Part shown: positions 1 to 10,833 of the stretch, in pieces
Layout of the letters: every line of letters begins with the position of its first letter
Position numbering within the stretch: position 1 is the stretch's first letter
From: Congeria kusceri
Lineage: Eukaryota > Mollusca > Bivalvia > Myida > Dreissenidae
DNA length: 64,000 bases
NCBI GenBank assembly: GCA_027627225.1
Contig: CM051029.1
Coordinates: 7,644,890 to 7,708,889, forward strand
Direction: 5' to 3'
Notes under the pieces: generated by a model
The model's input: the letters and a program-made list of their open reading frames with translations, nothing else
Databases searched by the model: none
What the model was told of the DNA's origin: nothing
Translations under genes and position numbers: made by a program

Positions 1-708
1 TTTAAAGCTGATACTGTTTCAATTAAATCGATAAATATTTAAAGCTGTTTACCCAACGAGAATACATAATTATTTACAGTTATTTACAGTATATTTCGTA
101 TTTAATTTTATTTTCATCGTTACACTTAAATGGAAACATTTTATAAACGGGTTTATTTCTAAAATGATTCGCCTGTAGAATATCACGCACTAGAGTATGT
201 GTCAAAGTTTAACTGACACAACTCTTCTTCTGAAATACAAAAACATATACATGTTTGTGTTTGCACTTGTTTCGTATCACTAATACAATAGCATTGCCCA
301 GTACAATTTAGCTTTTTAAATGTATTATAGTGTCCTCTATCAAATTTAATTTGTCAACCTTATTTCCGAAGGAACACAAGACGAGTAATGGTTTCTGTGA
401 TTTGTATAAGTACTATACAGATTAAATGTTTGAATGTTATCAGGCAATCACACATCAGATGCCAGATATACTGTCACTCAATAATTATTAAACATATTGA
501 CGCCTTCACAATATTACAGTAACAATAAGCGTGTTGGAATTTTTGCATGAAAACAATAAAGTTAAAGTTAATTTATGTTATTTCGGAATTAAGTTTCTTT
601 CAGCATTACACTGACTTCTACATCGTACTTTTTTTATTTCAAACGTATAAAGTGTTAATAACGATTTTGTTTATTGTAACAAATTGATGACACTTTATAT
701 CTTTGTAG
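1..708. other. Start of window, intronic/unresolved
   Basis: No exon is recognisable here. By comparison with copies B and C, the Ig4 exon of copy A should lie about 260-290 bases before its Ig5 exon, but I cannot find a matching Ig4 sequence. Either it has been lost or it has diverged beyond reading. The first five coding exons of copy A are missing or outside the window. Confidence 0.4.
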
Positions 709-1014
709 ATCGACCTGTTGTACCTACGATCACCTATAACATTCTACCACACTTAGATAAAAGTTGGATTGCAACACTAAACGAAACGATAAGATTTATA
801 GTAATAAGTGCCGTTAAGTTGGTGTGCTCAGTAAACAGTATGCCGACTTCCGTATATTCCTGGGGTCCTGGACACGAATGGAGTATTCGAGTAATTAATG
901 TCACGCGCACAACGAACACGAACTACACATGCACGGAGAAGAATACCATGGACACCACTTTAAAAAAAAAGGTAACTGGTAGAAACTCTTCAACAGGATA
1001 TCTTAATTTACTAT
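709..1014 (+). pseudogene. Copy A exon Ig5
   Basis: Acceptor ctttgtag and donor GTAAGT give a 306-nt exon, phase 1 at both ends. It is open and keeps the Ig core: Cys in LVC, Trp in YSWGP, Cys in YTC, with several N-x-S/T sequons. It aligns with copy B Ig5. This is the only fully healthy Ig exon left in copy A. Confidence 0.75.
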
Positions 1015-1124
1015 GTAAGTATTAGAATCGACTATATAATTCATCCAACAATAAATTGAAGGGAAATAAAATAGAGCAGGCTAAACTTATTTATTTATAA
1101 ATTGAAAGGTAATTTACTTTAGAG

Positions 1125-1417
1125 ATGGACCTGACAACATAATAGCCAAATACAACAACAACACACTGATTGACAATGTTCTTAAATTCATTAAAGGCTG
1201 ATCGTTCTCAATTTTATGTTTTGCCGGCAGCACACCAGCTCCTAGTATTTCAGGGTATGGCCATGGGGCTCAAGAAGGAAATATCCTGATCATTATTTGA
1301 TGCAGCACTGACTTTAACAAAAATATAACATGCAGAGTAGTTAACACCATGGTAGAAACTGTGGAACATAGCGTTAGCGAGACAGCGCACCTGACATTTA
1401 ACCTTTTGATGTGCTAT
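1125..1417 (+). pseudogene. Copy A exon Ig6 (nonsense)
   Basis: Homologous to copy B Ig6, starting with the same GPDNI/GPANI strand and keeping NITC near the end. It has in-frame stops where B has Ser (GGCTGA) and Asn (ATTTGA). The core Trp codon is changed to Gly (ISGYG against ISWYG). The 3' end has shifted frame before a weak GTAAAT donor. Confidence 0.75.
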
Positions 1418-1643
1418 GTAAATAATGTTAGCGAATATTGGGCATATGTATACATGGATTTTTTTTTTCATATCACTCTTGATTTAGATTTTGAATATAA
1501 ATATACTTTTTTTTCTAGCGAGTGTATTACATTCCATAATTCAAATCATCAACATGGTTTCCATAAATAATTGCATGTGTACTAATCCCTAAATATTAAT
1601 TGCAATTAAACAAAATGTATGATACTTTTAATTGAATTTACAG

Positions 1644-1923
1644 ACGCGCCGGCTGTTCAACGTTTGCAGAATCGATGCGTTCTACTCAACACGTCTCTAA
1701 CAGTTACATGAACCTTAACGGAGGCTGGCAATCCACCAGATCAACCTTTACATGGATAAGGAAGGACACGAGTACAGTGGTGTGTACAGGACAAACACTA
1801 ACAATCAACAACATTGGATTGACCGATGAAGGTGTATACCAATGTAGTGCATCAAACAGAATGCAGCCTATTGGAAACGAAGTGGTGCACGGAATCAGCC
1901 GACATTCTATATAAATGTTGAAT
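1644..1923 (+). pseudogene. Copy A exon Ig7 (frameshifted)
   Basis: Acceptor ttacag, donor GTAAGT. Length is 280 nt against 285 in B and C. The first core Cys codon (TGC) has become TGA, the frame shifts in the middle, and a second shift near the end gives an early stop. The late segment (LTINN...YQCSASNRMQPIG) still matches copies B and C. Confidence 0.75.
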
Positions 1924-2443
1924 GTAAGTTAAATAACTATTGCGTTCATATTTAAATGTGTTATACCTATAACTTTAAAGAGCATATTTAAATTCAAAAA
2001 TACATGCACAAAAACGCATTATATCGGCATCATACATGCTGTATCTGAAGTTACTTAATTATCAACACAAACACGTATCTGAGTAAACCATTCCATCGTT
2101 TGAAGAAATTGTCAGAAAATACGTCATAGAATGTGTGTTTATTGTTTCTATCGCAAATACGGGACACGATGCACACATAATTGTGATTTATGATGACTAT
2201 TCGTCATTGCGTATTTTGTTCAAGCTTTTTAACGTTTGGAAAGTTAACGTATAATTGACCGAAGCGATATTAACCACATTAAACTATTAATTAATATTCC
2301 GTTATTTGTGCTATATTTTTCTTAATATATGTTGATGTGTATCACACAATGTCTACTGTATTTTTTAAAAAAAGTGTTAATTATGTGTATTGGTATATTA
2401 GTGTTTAAATATATATTTCACAAGAAAGTTTTCTCCCACACAG

Positions 2444-2733
2444 GGCATTTATACGGGCGTTCAGAGCAAATGAATCAAACACTACCATTATTGTTGACCA
2501 AGGCGAAACATTGGAGCTGGTATGTGATGCCGATGGTGACCCTCAACCTGATATGAGTATCGTCAATGCAACTAGTGGAAGTGAAACAAGCCTAGTTGAG
2601 ACAGAAGCACAGAAAGCCTAAACTCACTTAAACCAAGCAAGAAGTAAATATGGTGCTGGAATATACAAATGCTTGGCTAAAAACAGTTATAATAAAGAAC
2701 AACACAAACAGTTACTGGCTCTATTCATTAAAT
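2444..2733 (+). pseudogene. Copy A exon Ig8 (nonsense)
   Basis: Matches copy B Ig8 through the strand IVDQGETLELVCDADGDPQP and the later YKCLAKNSY segment. A Lys/Tyr region codon has become TAA (AAAGCCTAA). The acceptor cacacag leaves one base instead of two, so the entry phase is wrong. Donor is GTACAT. Confidence 0.7.
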
Positions 2734-2832
2734 GTACATAATGAAGTATATCATTCCGTTCTTTAGTACGAGTAAATACATTGCCTATCAATCTTTAAAA
2801 GTGCATAACTATACAAGCGCATTCTTGCATAG

Positions 2833-3154
2833 GTTCACCAAGAGCGTCGCCATTTTCCCCTCCAATGACCGAATTGTACAGAGCTCTTAACGACTCGGCT
2901 GCGTTTACTTTCGCGATAAAGGCCTATCCTGAACACACGTCTTCCGACTTCACTTGGTACAGGTTTGTAGATGATGAATGGAAAATTGTGCCCATTGACT
3001 CCAACCACTTGTTGATCAATATGTATATCTAATAACAACCTGCAGACACAACAGGTGATTGTCCGTGTGCAAGTTGAAGATTATACAGAATATATGGTGA
3101 ACGTTACCAACACATTGGGTTCAACGACGGAAGTGTTAACGGTACACGCACAAT
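2833..3154 (+). pseudogene. Copy A exon Ig9 (4-bp insertion)
   Basis: Starts after cataggttc... as in B and C and is 322 nt against 318. The extra four bases (TGTA after ATCAATA, near 3020) shift the frame into TAATAA. Sequence before and after the insertion matches copy B closely, including VQVEDYTEYMVNVTNT. Donor is GTAGGT. Confidence 0.8.
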
Positions 3155-3322
3155 GTAGGTATATATAACAACGTTTACTATGTTTTTTTTGTAAATTATG
3201 TTGTGACACAACACATAGTTACACCTAACTAGAGAGTTTAAACATTGATTAAGGTATTAGATTCTCAATTATGATCGCGTTTGTATATACATAAGTTTTA
3301 TTTATACATATATTAAATCCAG

Positions 3323-3615
3323 ACCATATATTCAGAAGGACTTGCTAATTGACCGAGTAGGAAAAACGGACATTGTTATTACATGGGTTCCTGGTTTTAA
3401 TGGCGGCCAGGATCAGAACTACACTATTCGATACAAAGAAGCTGATATTGAAAGCCGGAGCTATATATACGTAGCAAGTACTGTTATAAACTATACCTGG
3501 ACCATTGAGGGATTTAAACCTGCCACAATATACCAAATCAAAATGCTTGCGGAAAACAAAATAGGCAAATCAGATTTGACACAGGAAATAACAGAAACTA
3601 CTGTTGTGGATGCAA
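3323..3615 (+). pseudogene. Copy A exon FN3 (acceptor out of phase)
   Basis: A fibronectin III domain with core Trp in ITWVPG, the YTWTIEG and YQIKMLAENKIGKS strands, and donor GTAATT. From about 3336 onward it is open. The start of the exon differs from B and C: the acceptor aatccag leaves one base instead of two, breaking the frame across the junction. Confidence 0.75.
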
Positions 3616-3736
3616 GTAATTTCAACTGGTGAAAACATTTATATCAACCGTAGTATGAAGATCGACAACTGAACACCTAATATGTGCAGTGATCTGTATT
3701 GAGTACCATAGTTCAAATGTATTTGTGTAATTACAG

Positions 3737-3841
3737 TTGACAATGGCTTGGCTGCACCTGCTATTGGTGGTGCAATAAGTGCTGCAGGAGTTGGTATAAT
3801 TGTCGTCGTCATAGTTGTGATATGGAGTTACAGAACACGAG
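3737..3841 (+). pseudogene. Copy A exon TM
   Basis: Acceptor ttacag and donor GTAAATG flank 105 nt encoding a Gly/Ala start, a hydrophobic stretch (GVGIIVVVIVVIW) and a basic stop-transfer YRTR. It lacks one Ala codon present in copies B and C. Otherwise intact. Confidence 0.8.
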
Positions 3842-4285
3842 GTAAATGTACGCTATTACACGTTTATACAATAATCCTACACGTTTTATTGTTTAGTAAT
3901 ACGTATTACTTGTCTACAATAAAACATGTACAATAATATTTTCATTAACAAACGCAGTTCAGTATTTACTACGGCAGTCTATTTTTTGTTTTATTTACGT
4001 AGTCTAATGTACTTTTGATTTACGTGTACTTTTATTTTGTGCTTTTATTATTGCAAACATCTGACGGAAAGCAAATACTAACGAGAAGGGATGACTAATT
4101 AAGCATTTAGTTAAAATCATATAGTGGTCTGGTATGAAGTTTAGAAAAAGTTGCTTTTAGTTTACAAACAAATGTATTTGTATGGGTGATTCATGTTTAT
4201 TTTATTGAAGCAGATAATATTAGAAAAGAAGTTGTATGGACTGTCTGTGTCTATTTTGCAATATTTAGTTATTTTAATTTGATAG
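3842..4285 (+). other. Intron of copy A, left part before the retrotransposon
   Basis: Aligns with the intron after the TM exon in copies B (from 28859) and C (from 60052), for example the tract ending in atttgatagtg. The match ends exactly where the LTR begins. No exon or RNA is seen. Confidence 0.7.
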
Positions 4286-4829
4286 TGTACAAGGAGGTGA
4301 TATAAAAACCACTCGTGTGTATAGTTATATACTTTATTATGTCGATGATTAATTCGTATGATCCAAATGATGGCCTGAAACAATAACAATTATTATAATA
4401 CAACATATTACAACATAATAATAGTAATTGCAATGATTCATTGAAATACATATTAATTAATTTAGGACAAGTATTAAATAAAAATATATCAACAATTCAA
4501 ATCAATACAATATAATTTATGTAATAAAATAATATATATACACTCACCAGTGACGAACCCCTATAGTTTGAATATAAAACAAGTTATTCTTATTGGCAAA
4601 TGGTAAATGCCATACAGAGACCTATCTTGAACAAAGTCAAATAGTGAGTGCACTAAGATAGAAAATCTTTTACATCTATTGATCATAAACATCTCACTAT
4701 AAAAGCATGGGGCAGACATTAGTTAAAAACAGTTCACCAATCACTCACTGACACTGACACTTCTCACTCTCGAATATGATTAGTGGTCAGTAAAATAGCA
4801 ATAGGATTAGTAGTGAATACCCTGTTACA
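4286..4829 (-). repeat. Left LTR (3' LTR of the element)
   Basis: Full-length LTR of about 544 bp. On the + strand it runs from TGTACAAGGAGG (a worn form of the TGTAGCAGGGG seen at the right LTR) to CCCTGTTACA. It matches 12335-12838 along about 504 bases. The purine tract of the element abuts it at 4830. Confidence 0.85.
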
Positions 4830-4839
4830 TACTCCCTCT
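4830..4839 (-). promoter_or_regulatory. Polypurine tract of the retrotransposon
   Basis: On the - strand this reads AGAGGGAGTA directly before the LTR start TGTAACAGGG. Position and composition fit the plus-strand priming site of an LTR element. The fit also argues for placing the LTR boundary at 4829 rather than at the earlier CA near 4789. Confidence 0.65.
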
Positions 4840-5290
4840 GTTGGAGAAAATGGCTCCTGACATTTTATAATTAAAACACAAAACTTTAAAATGATCCATT
4901 CTAACTATATTACATCTTTAACTGAAGCAGCATATCAAAATACTGAAGTACACTCTCCACCAGAGTGGTGACACAGTGTTTAAGGAGTATTGGAAATTCA
5001 ATAGGTCATGACCTATATATCAATGGATCAGCTGTTTAATCAGCTGACTGCTGACCTAGATGTCAGTCAATGTAAACATAATTTATGCAACATATGTACA
5101 TGCAAAATAATCAGAATAATTCAACACAGGCTGCTGAATTTAAAGCAGAGTAATGAAATAATTCAATTATTTAATTAAACCCACAAATTGCATTGTATAA
5201 TACATATTAAAAAATAAAATTTAAAATAGACTTCTGATCATTAAAATGTATGTCCAAATATATTGAACAATACTGTTTAACAATACTGAG
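4840..5290. other. Retrotransposon 3' untranslated segment
   Basis: AT-rich sequence between the last pol codons and the purine tract. No supported gene; open frames here are short and without recognisable motifs. Confidence 0.5.
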
Positions 5291-6301
5291 TTAAACATAA
5301 TAAATATGCACTTCTTTTCTATATTCAGTATTGGCATGAATAGGTAAAACCCACTCTCCAAAGCGGTCAAGTGGTTTACGGTTTCTTTGGGGTCTACCAA
5401 CTGTTTCAGGTTGTAAGTTCGAGTCTTGTGAAGTCTCAGGAGTAGACTGAACATTTTCAACAGGATCTAACATATTTGAATCTAAATTAGACTGATTTAT
5501 GGACGGGGAAAGCTGCATACCGGTAGTCAGCAGAACTGAATCAGCTAATTCAGATGGTTCTGAAAGAACAGAAGTAGCCTGGTTAGCAGCTGGGGACATA
5601 GACACTGTCTGATTAATGGATGTAGAATCCATAACCTGTTGGGACTGCTCAACTGAGATAGAGGAACTATCAGTAGGATCCCTAGACAGAGAATGCTCTG
5701 GGGCTCGATATGGTGTTATAGACTCATTCTGGACTCTATTGTGTCTGGCTGACCTGAAACCAATTCGAGGCTGTGGTATAATGTATGGCCCTGAAGAACT
5801 CTCACTATCTATGTCAGAGCTTTCTACAGGCCTAGGTTTTTGGGGTCTTTGGGACTTAGTTTTGGGACTGGTGGTTTGATTGTTCTGCTGGGACAAGGGA
5901 ATAGACATAATAGGAAGGAGTAGATTTCTGTGCAAAGTCCTGATAGGACCAATGCCATCTTCTCGCCTAATTTTGTATACTGGTATGTCAGGGTTTGGGA
6001 TTTCCATGACTGTATACGGTTCTGATTCCCATCGGTCAGCCAACTTGTGCTTTCCGTCAAAATGAATTTTTCTCACTAAAACTCTATCATTGACCTCTAT
6101 ACTGGTGGCATTAACCTTGCGATTGTAAAATGCCTGATTTCTCACACCTTGCTTCGCTGAGGCCTCAGCAGCTAGCATATGAGCCTGCTGCAAGCGATTT
6201 TGCAATTTGTGTATGTAACCAGTAGGGTCTGGATTTCCTTCATTCCCGGGGTCGGTACCCATGAACGTATCAAGGGCAAGTCTGGGATGCCAACCGAACA
6301 T
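5291..6301 (-). pseudogene. pol: Integrase C-terminal part and tail of pol
   Basis: Continues the integrase frame after one stop codon at about 6302-6304. The start (LMFGWHPR) is the usual end of the gypsy integrase core. It is followed by a helix-rich stretch, then a GPY/F-like module (DRWESEPYTVMEIP...YKIRRE, roughly residues 95-120). The remaining 200 residues are Ser/Gln/Pro-rich and low complexity, common at the C-terminus of gypsy pol. The frame is open over 336 codons. Confidence 0.8.
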
Positions 6302-6304
6302 AAG

Positions 6305-7000
6305 CTAGTGGGGTGAATATCTTGTAGCGTCACTTTTAGTGGCGTTATAGGCTTGCACCATGGGACCTACACAGGATTTCCAATCTTGTTTCTGGGCAGG
6401 ATTTAGTGTCCCAAGCATTTTCAGAAGTGTTTGATTGAACCGTTCCGCAGGATAACTCATGGGGTGATAGGGAGTAGTTCGGGACTTTGAAACTCCAGCT
6501 ATCTTGCAGAGTTCTTGGATCACCCGACTTTTAAAATTACGTCCCTGATCACGGTGAAGGCGTTGTGGAAACGAGTAATATCTTATGAAGTTGTTATAAA
6601 GAACTTTTGCCGTTGTATGGGCTGTCTGGTTATAACATGGGATAGCTTGTGCGTATCTAGTGAAATGATCAGTGATCACCAGCATGTGTTCATAACCATA
6701 TTTAGATTTCTCTAATGTAATGAAATCCATACACACAAGTTCCATGGGCTTAGTTGTTGTGATATTAACCAGACCAGCAATCTGTTGGAGGCGTTTCCTG
6801 AGAATGCACCTCGAACAGCCCTGTATATTTAGGTCTATATCTCGTTCTATGCGAGGCCAATAAAATCGCTGCCTGGCCGACCACAGTGACTTGTCTTTAC
6901 CCTGGTGCCCAACGTCGTCATGAACACCTTTGAGGGCTTGTTCCCTGAATGCACTGGTTAAAATAAGTTGCTTAACAGCTTGACCATCTAAAGAAGTGGT
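6305..7000 (-). pseudogene. pol: Integrase zinc-binding and catalytic core
   Basis: The catalytic triad is visible: Asp in CMDF, Asp in HRDQGRNF, Glu in AERFNQT, so the DDE core is chemically intact. Upstream to about 6950 the H2C2 zinc-finger region is readable (GHQGKDK, RFYWPRIERDI, CSRC). Core open frame spans 6305-6745. The frame is broken by a stop at its junction with the C-terminal part. Confidence 0.85.
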
Positions 7001-7039
7001 TCGGTACAGCTGATTATCCTCAATAATGAGGAGTTTCCA

Positions 7040-7778
7040 TTATCTGAGTAGCAGCTGTACCTCAAGTGGTTTCTTACGGGGTGCCTCCTCCCTGGGGCGG
7101 GAACCGCTTCTTAAAAGGTCAAGTACTCTAGCCAGGTACTGATCCTGAGCCTGGGCTTTACTCCAGTCGGCCCTCTGGGCAGGTTGCAATTGAGGTCTGG
7201 CCTCTTCTGCATAAAGATGACAGACACCAATAGCTACACCTTCTGCTAGTGGCATTTCTACTTCAGATGCCTGTTTAATGGCTTGGACCATATCTGAAGA
7301 GGTTTGTGGTATTCTGCTCAAGGAATCAGCATCCACATTATGTTTCCCAGGTTTGTACTTGATGCTAAAATTGTATGCAGCCAGTGCTGCTAGCCAACGG
7401 TGGCCTGTCGCATCAAGCTTGGCTGTGGTGGTCACATATGTCAGTGGGTTGTTATCAGTGGTGACAACAAATTGGTTACAGAAAAGATAATCATGAAACT
7501 TTTCGGTAAGCGCCCACTTAAACGCTTAAAATTCTAGTGTATGTGCTAGGTAGCGTTTCTCTGATGGCCTCAATCCACGACTAGCATATGCAATAACCTT
7601 TTCCACCCCATCCTGCTTTTGGTACAAGACAGCACCAAGACCATGGCCTGATGCATCTGTGTGCAGTATGAAGGGCTGGTTATACTGTGCATATGACAGT
7701 ACTAGAGAGGACGTTAGTTTTTCCTTGATTGCCTGAAATGCTTGGTCTTTAGCTTCACCACATGACCAAACAGTTGGT
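7040..7778 (-). pseudogene. pol: RNase H and RT-RNase H connector
   Basis: RNase H landmarks are readable: HTDASGHGLGAVLYQ, a conserved Glu-helix region, TTDNNPL and the ending ALAAYNFSIKYKPGKHN-DADSLSR typical of gypsy RNase H. A stop lies near 7527 in the helix where Trp-Ala follows, so the domain is cut. The C-terminal 130 codons (7040-7435) are open. Confidence 0.8.
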
Positions 7779-8347
7779 TATGTGGACTTTTTAGAGCGTT
7801 TCATGTGCTTGCTGGCTCTACCTGTGGTATCATGGCCCTTCAGAAGGTCGTTGAGAGGGTCAACAATTTCAGCATAGTGCTCTACATACCTTCTGTAGAA
7901 TCCAGCCAAGCCAATAAACTGCCTGAGCTCTTTAATATTTTTGGGTGTAGGCCACTTTGTCACAGCACTGGTCTTTTCTGGGTCAGTGGAGATACCGTCT
8001 TCACTGATCACATGGCCTAAGTAAACAACAGAGGACATAAACAGCTCACATTTGGCAGGTTTAAGTTGTAAACCAATTTCAGCAAGACGAGAAAATACTG
8101 ACTGTAGTCGTTCATCATGCTCATCAAACGTTTTAGAATAGACCAGAATGTCGTCGAGGAATATGAGACATTCCTTTAAGTGTAAGTTCCCCATACAGCG
8201 TTCCGTAAGTCGCTGAAATGTACTAGAGGCATTACAAAGTCCAAAACCCATTCGGTTCCATTCATAGAAACCTAGGTTTCCTACACTAAAGGCTGAGTTG
8301 GGCTTATCTTCTTCCTCTATATCAACATTCCAATAACCTGACCTCAA
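7778..8347 (-). pseudogene. pol: Reverse transcriptase, palm and thumb
   Basis: Contains GFGLCNASSTFQRL, the catalytic FLDDILVYS (YxDD box, Phe/Leu form common in gypsy), LKPAKCELF, YLGHVIS and LRQFIGLAGFYRRYV, all hallmarks of Ty3/gypsy RT. The upstream finger segment (8348-8484) continues in frame, but a TGA interrupts it in the IDW-QLNART block near 8444. Confidence 0.88.
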
Positions 8348-8484
8348 GTCAAGTTTGGAAAAGTATTTGGCACCAGAAAGACTGTCTACAATATCGTCGA
8401 ATCTGGGTAGATTGTATGCATCTGTCCTAGTTCGTGCATTGAGCTGTCACCAGTCAATACAGAACGGAAGCGATCCATCGCGCT

Positions 8485-9405
8485 TCATACCAACACCACA
8501 TTGGAGCTGAAGGGTGACTCGGATTCTCGAATGACATTGGCATCCAACATTTCTTTAATGTGTTGCCTCACCTCTTCATACAACCCTGGCGGTATGCGTC
8601 TGTAAGACTGCTTGAAGGGTGTTGCATCTTCTAACAACCCTGGCGGTATGCGTCTGTGAGACTGCTTGAAGGGTGTTGGATCTTCTAACACAATTTTGTG
8701 TTTAAGAAGATTTGTACCTCCTATATCAGTAGGACCTTTGGAAAACAGATGTGACCAATTTCCTAGGATGTGTCGCACCCTCTGTAATTGCTCGGGTGTG
8801 AGATTATCAGTGTCTATCTTAAATCCCAGGACATTGGAACACTCATCTACTGGTGTTTCCTGTTGAGAGTCAGTCTGAAAACTCGAGGACAAATCATCAA
8901 TGACCTCAACTTCAGAAATCGGACGAATTTGGGATTTTGGTTTAAACACAATAGGTTTGCAAGTCATGTTGCAAACTTTCACAGAAATTTGGCAACCATT
9001 TCCATCCTGTTGCAATTTGATTACTCTGGGGCACACAGAGTAATTAGCAGATGGGTCGTAATTTTCAGTGACAACATTAGACATGGCATGATTGACCCCT
9101 CTAGCAAGGCAATTCAAAGACACAGTCTCATATGGACCTAACTTGACTGGTCTTTTGCTGGATAATTTGGCTGTAAATGATGTCACATTTAAGCTAGCAA
9201 TTGCAATGTTCCACTCCTCAGGTATGATATGACTGTCATCCTGAGAGACAATGTCACGTACAAGCCTAATTACATTGGTCCCCACAAGAACAGGACAATT
9301 TCTGTCAAAAGAGTTATCTTTGATAACTAAAATGGGCACATCAAATGTGACATTTGACATAAAAGGAACTGAAATTGTACCTTCTATATATCCACAGTGC
9401 TTCAA
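8485..9405 (-). pseudogene. pol: Protease C-terminal region through RT N-terminus
   Basis: A 306-codon open frame. The first part continues the retropepsin (FDVPILVIKDN, CPVLVGTNV), the middle is linker, and the end is the gypsy RT start (HKIVLEDPTPFKQ, RRIPPG, MLDANVIRESESPFSSNVVLV). The PFKQS-RRIPPG block occurs twice because of a 54-bp tandem duplication (8582-8689). Confidence 0.8.
8582..8689 (-). repeat. 54-bp tandem duplication inside RT
   Basis: Two near-identical 54-base copies (8582-8635 and 8636-8689) duplicate 18 codons of the RT N-terminal block without changing frame. They differ at a couple of positions. Confidence 0.85.
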
Positions 9406-9660
9406 CAGGGAGCCATCTGCATTTCGAGTTTAAAACCTAGAGTATCTAATGGTAAAATGTCAGGTTGCTCACTATTAGATTTCAATCCAGTTTCAGAAAT
9501 AGTGGTTACCATGGAACCAGACTCAATCAAAGCTGTGAACGGACAACCATTGATACTTATTTTGCTATTATTTGGTTTCCCACCTAATATAGAATGCAAA
9601 TTGTGTTGGCCATTTTGTACACCAGCCTCTGTTTGGCCTGCAACAGAAGCGGTTACTCTT
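9402..9660 (-). pseudogene. pol: Retropepsin N-terminal part with altered active site
   Basis: INGCPFTALIESGSMVTTIS matches the retropepsin active-site strand, but the catalytic Asp of D-S/T-G is Glu here (GAG, 9522-9524). The frame stops at 9402-9404 and the protease continues in another frame in the next segment. The region upstream to 9660 is readable in this frame as a gag-pro linker. Confidence 0.75.
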
Positions 9661-10141
9661 TTCGGTGAAACTTTTGACTGTATTGATTAGCAGAAGTATT
9701 ACTGTATGTACCACTACCACGGCCTCTAAAACCTTGGCCTCTACCACGGCCTCTATAACCACGGCCTCTAATACGGCCCCTAAAACCCTGAGACGTATAC
9801 GAATTTTGATTTTCATACTGTGACTGAGACTTTTCAGTACCTGAAACATTTTCCAATAATTGGTCTAACTCTTTATTAGCAGTAGTATATTGATTTTCAA
9901 CTTTCAATTCCAAAGATTTTAATCTACTTTCAACATCTGAGGAATCAGCTGAAACAACATTTTGTTGAACCTTTTTAGAAGATTTGAGAGGCTGAACTGA
10001 TGTTGTGTTAAGGGACATTTCATGTTCGACTTCCCTTATTTCTTTAATTCGTTGCTCAAAGGACAAAACAGTATCAAACTTGTGTCTATTTTGAGATTTG
10101 AGTTTAAAGGGATGTTCAAAATTTACAAAGCAACATTTCAT
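9653..10141 (-). pseudogene. gag: Gag C-terminal part with RG-rich tract
   Basis: 162-codon frame with a coiled, charged N-terminal part (EQRIKEIREVEHE, ...ESRLKSLELKVE) and a C-terminal Gly-Arg tract (about residues 118-145, GRGYRGRGRGQGFRGRG). An RG tract is a common nucleic-acid-binding replacement for, or addition to, the CCHC knuckle. No clear CCHC is seen. Confidence 0.7.
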
Positions 10142-10434
10142 TTCTGTATTCAGGACTCATTTTGAGAGTTTCATTTCAGCTAGTCAAAATGTACTCAAGG
10201 CTGCAAGCAAAAGCTGTTACGGACTCATCAGGGCGCTGAAAAGAATTAAAAAATGCATGCATGACATTATTGTTGTCAAAGGAAAGGGCAAACAAGGAGT
10301 CCATTTTAACAAAACATTATCAACTCCAGCATTCTCACCCAATGACATCACTAATCTCCTGGCTGGTCCTCTAATCGACCTTCTGATTGCCTGTTAAAGA
10401 ACTGGTGGGTTGATATTGTCTGCTTGTAAACAGT
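10142..10434 (-). pseudogene. gag: Gag middle (capsid-like) segment, frame-broken
   Basis: On the - strand, pieces such as RRLVMSLGENAGVDNVL and TAFACSLEYIL are readable in shifting frames, joining the N- and C-terminal gag segments. They look like gypsy capsid helices. At least one frameshift and one stop are present, so no continuous frame remains. Confidence 0.55.
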
Positions 10435-10833
10435 TTACCTCAAACCGCCATTCATTATATGAGACCTCGCCCTTTGGACACGGCTCTTCTCCTGAAAACA
10501 TCGGCAGTTTTGGTACTGAGGACTGAACATTTGCATCAGACAGGGAATTCTTCTGAACACTGCACCTAAGTTGGCCTGTGCAACAGAGGACTTCTGAAAT
10601 GAAGTTTTGGGAATTGCTGAGGGTAAAGACTGTTCAGGTTTCATCTGAAGAGGAGTTGATGAAATAAATTCAGGTTTATCCATGAACTTCAACTTATTCT
10701 GGGGTTTATCAGGCTCAGCTTTGAACACTTTATACCCTGACGCTAACAATTTCTCAATCATGTCTTGCTCAGACATTTCAACAGCAATAAAATTTGTTTT
10801 ATGAGCACCTGCTTCCTCTTCAGAGTCCGACAT
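10435..10833 (-). pseudogene. gag: Gag N-terminal segment
   Basis: Starts at the ATG at 10833 (MSDSEEEAGAHK), which I prefer over the upstream in-frame ATG at 10866 because the latter lies in an ordinary hydrophobic stretch. Acidic start, then a helix (MSEQDMIEKLLASGYKVFK). It lies just upstream of the capsid-like segment. The frame breaks near 10435. Confidence 0.6.

Noticed and set aside
2835..3038. - strand frame opposite copy A Ig9
   Set aside because: Antisense shadow of a recognised exon.
4781..4790. LTR end at the CA near 4789
   Set aside because: The match to the right LTR stops there only because that LTR is truncated. The purine tract and the TGTARCAGGG inverted ends place the true border at 4829.
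5616..6065. + strand open frames inside the retrotransposon
   Set aside because: Shadows of the - strand integrase/pol tail frame.
10098..10397. 99-codon + strand frame inside the retrotransposon
   Set aside because: Antisense of the gag middle segment; - strand pieces read as capsid-like helices.
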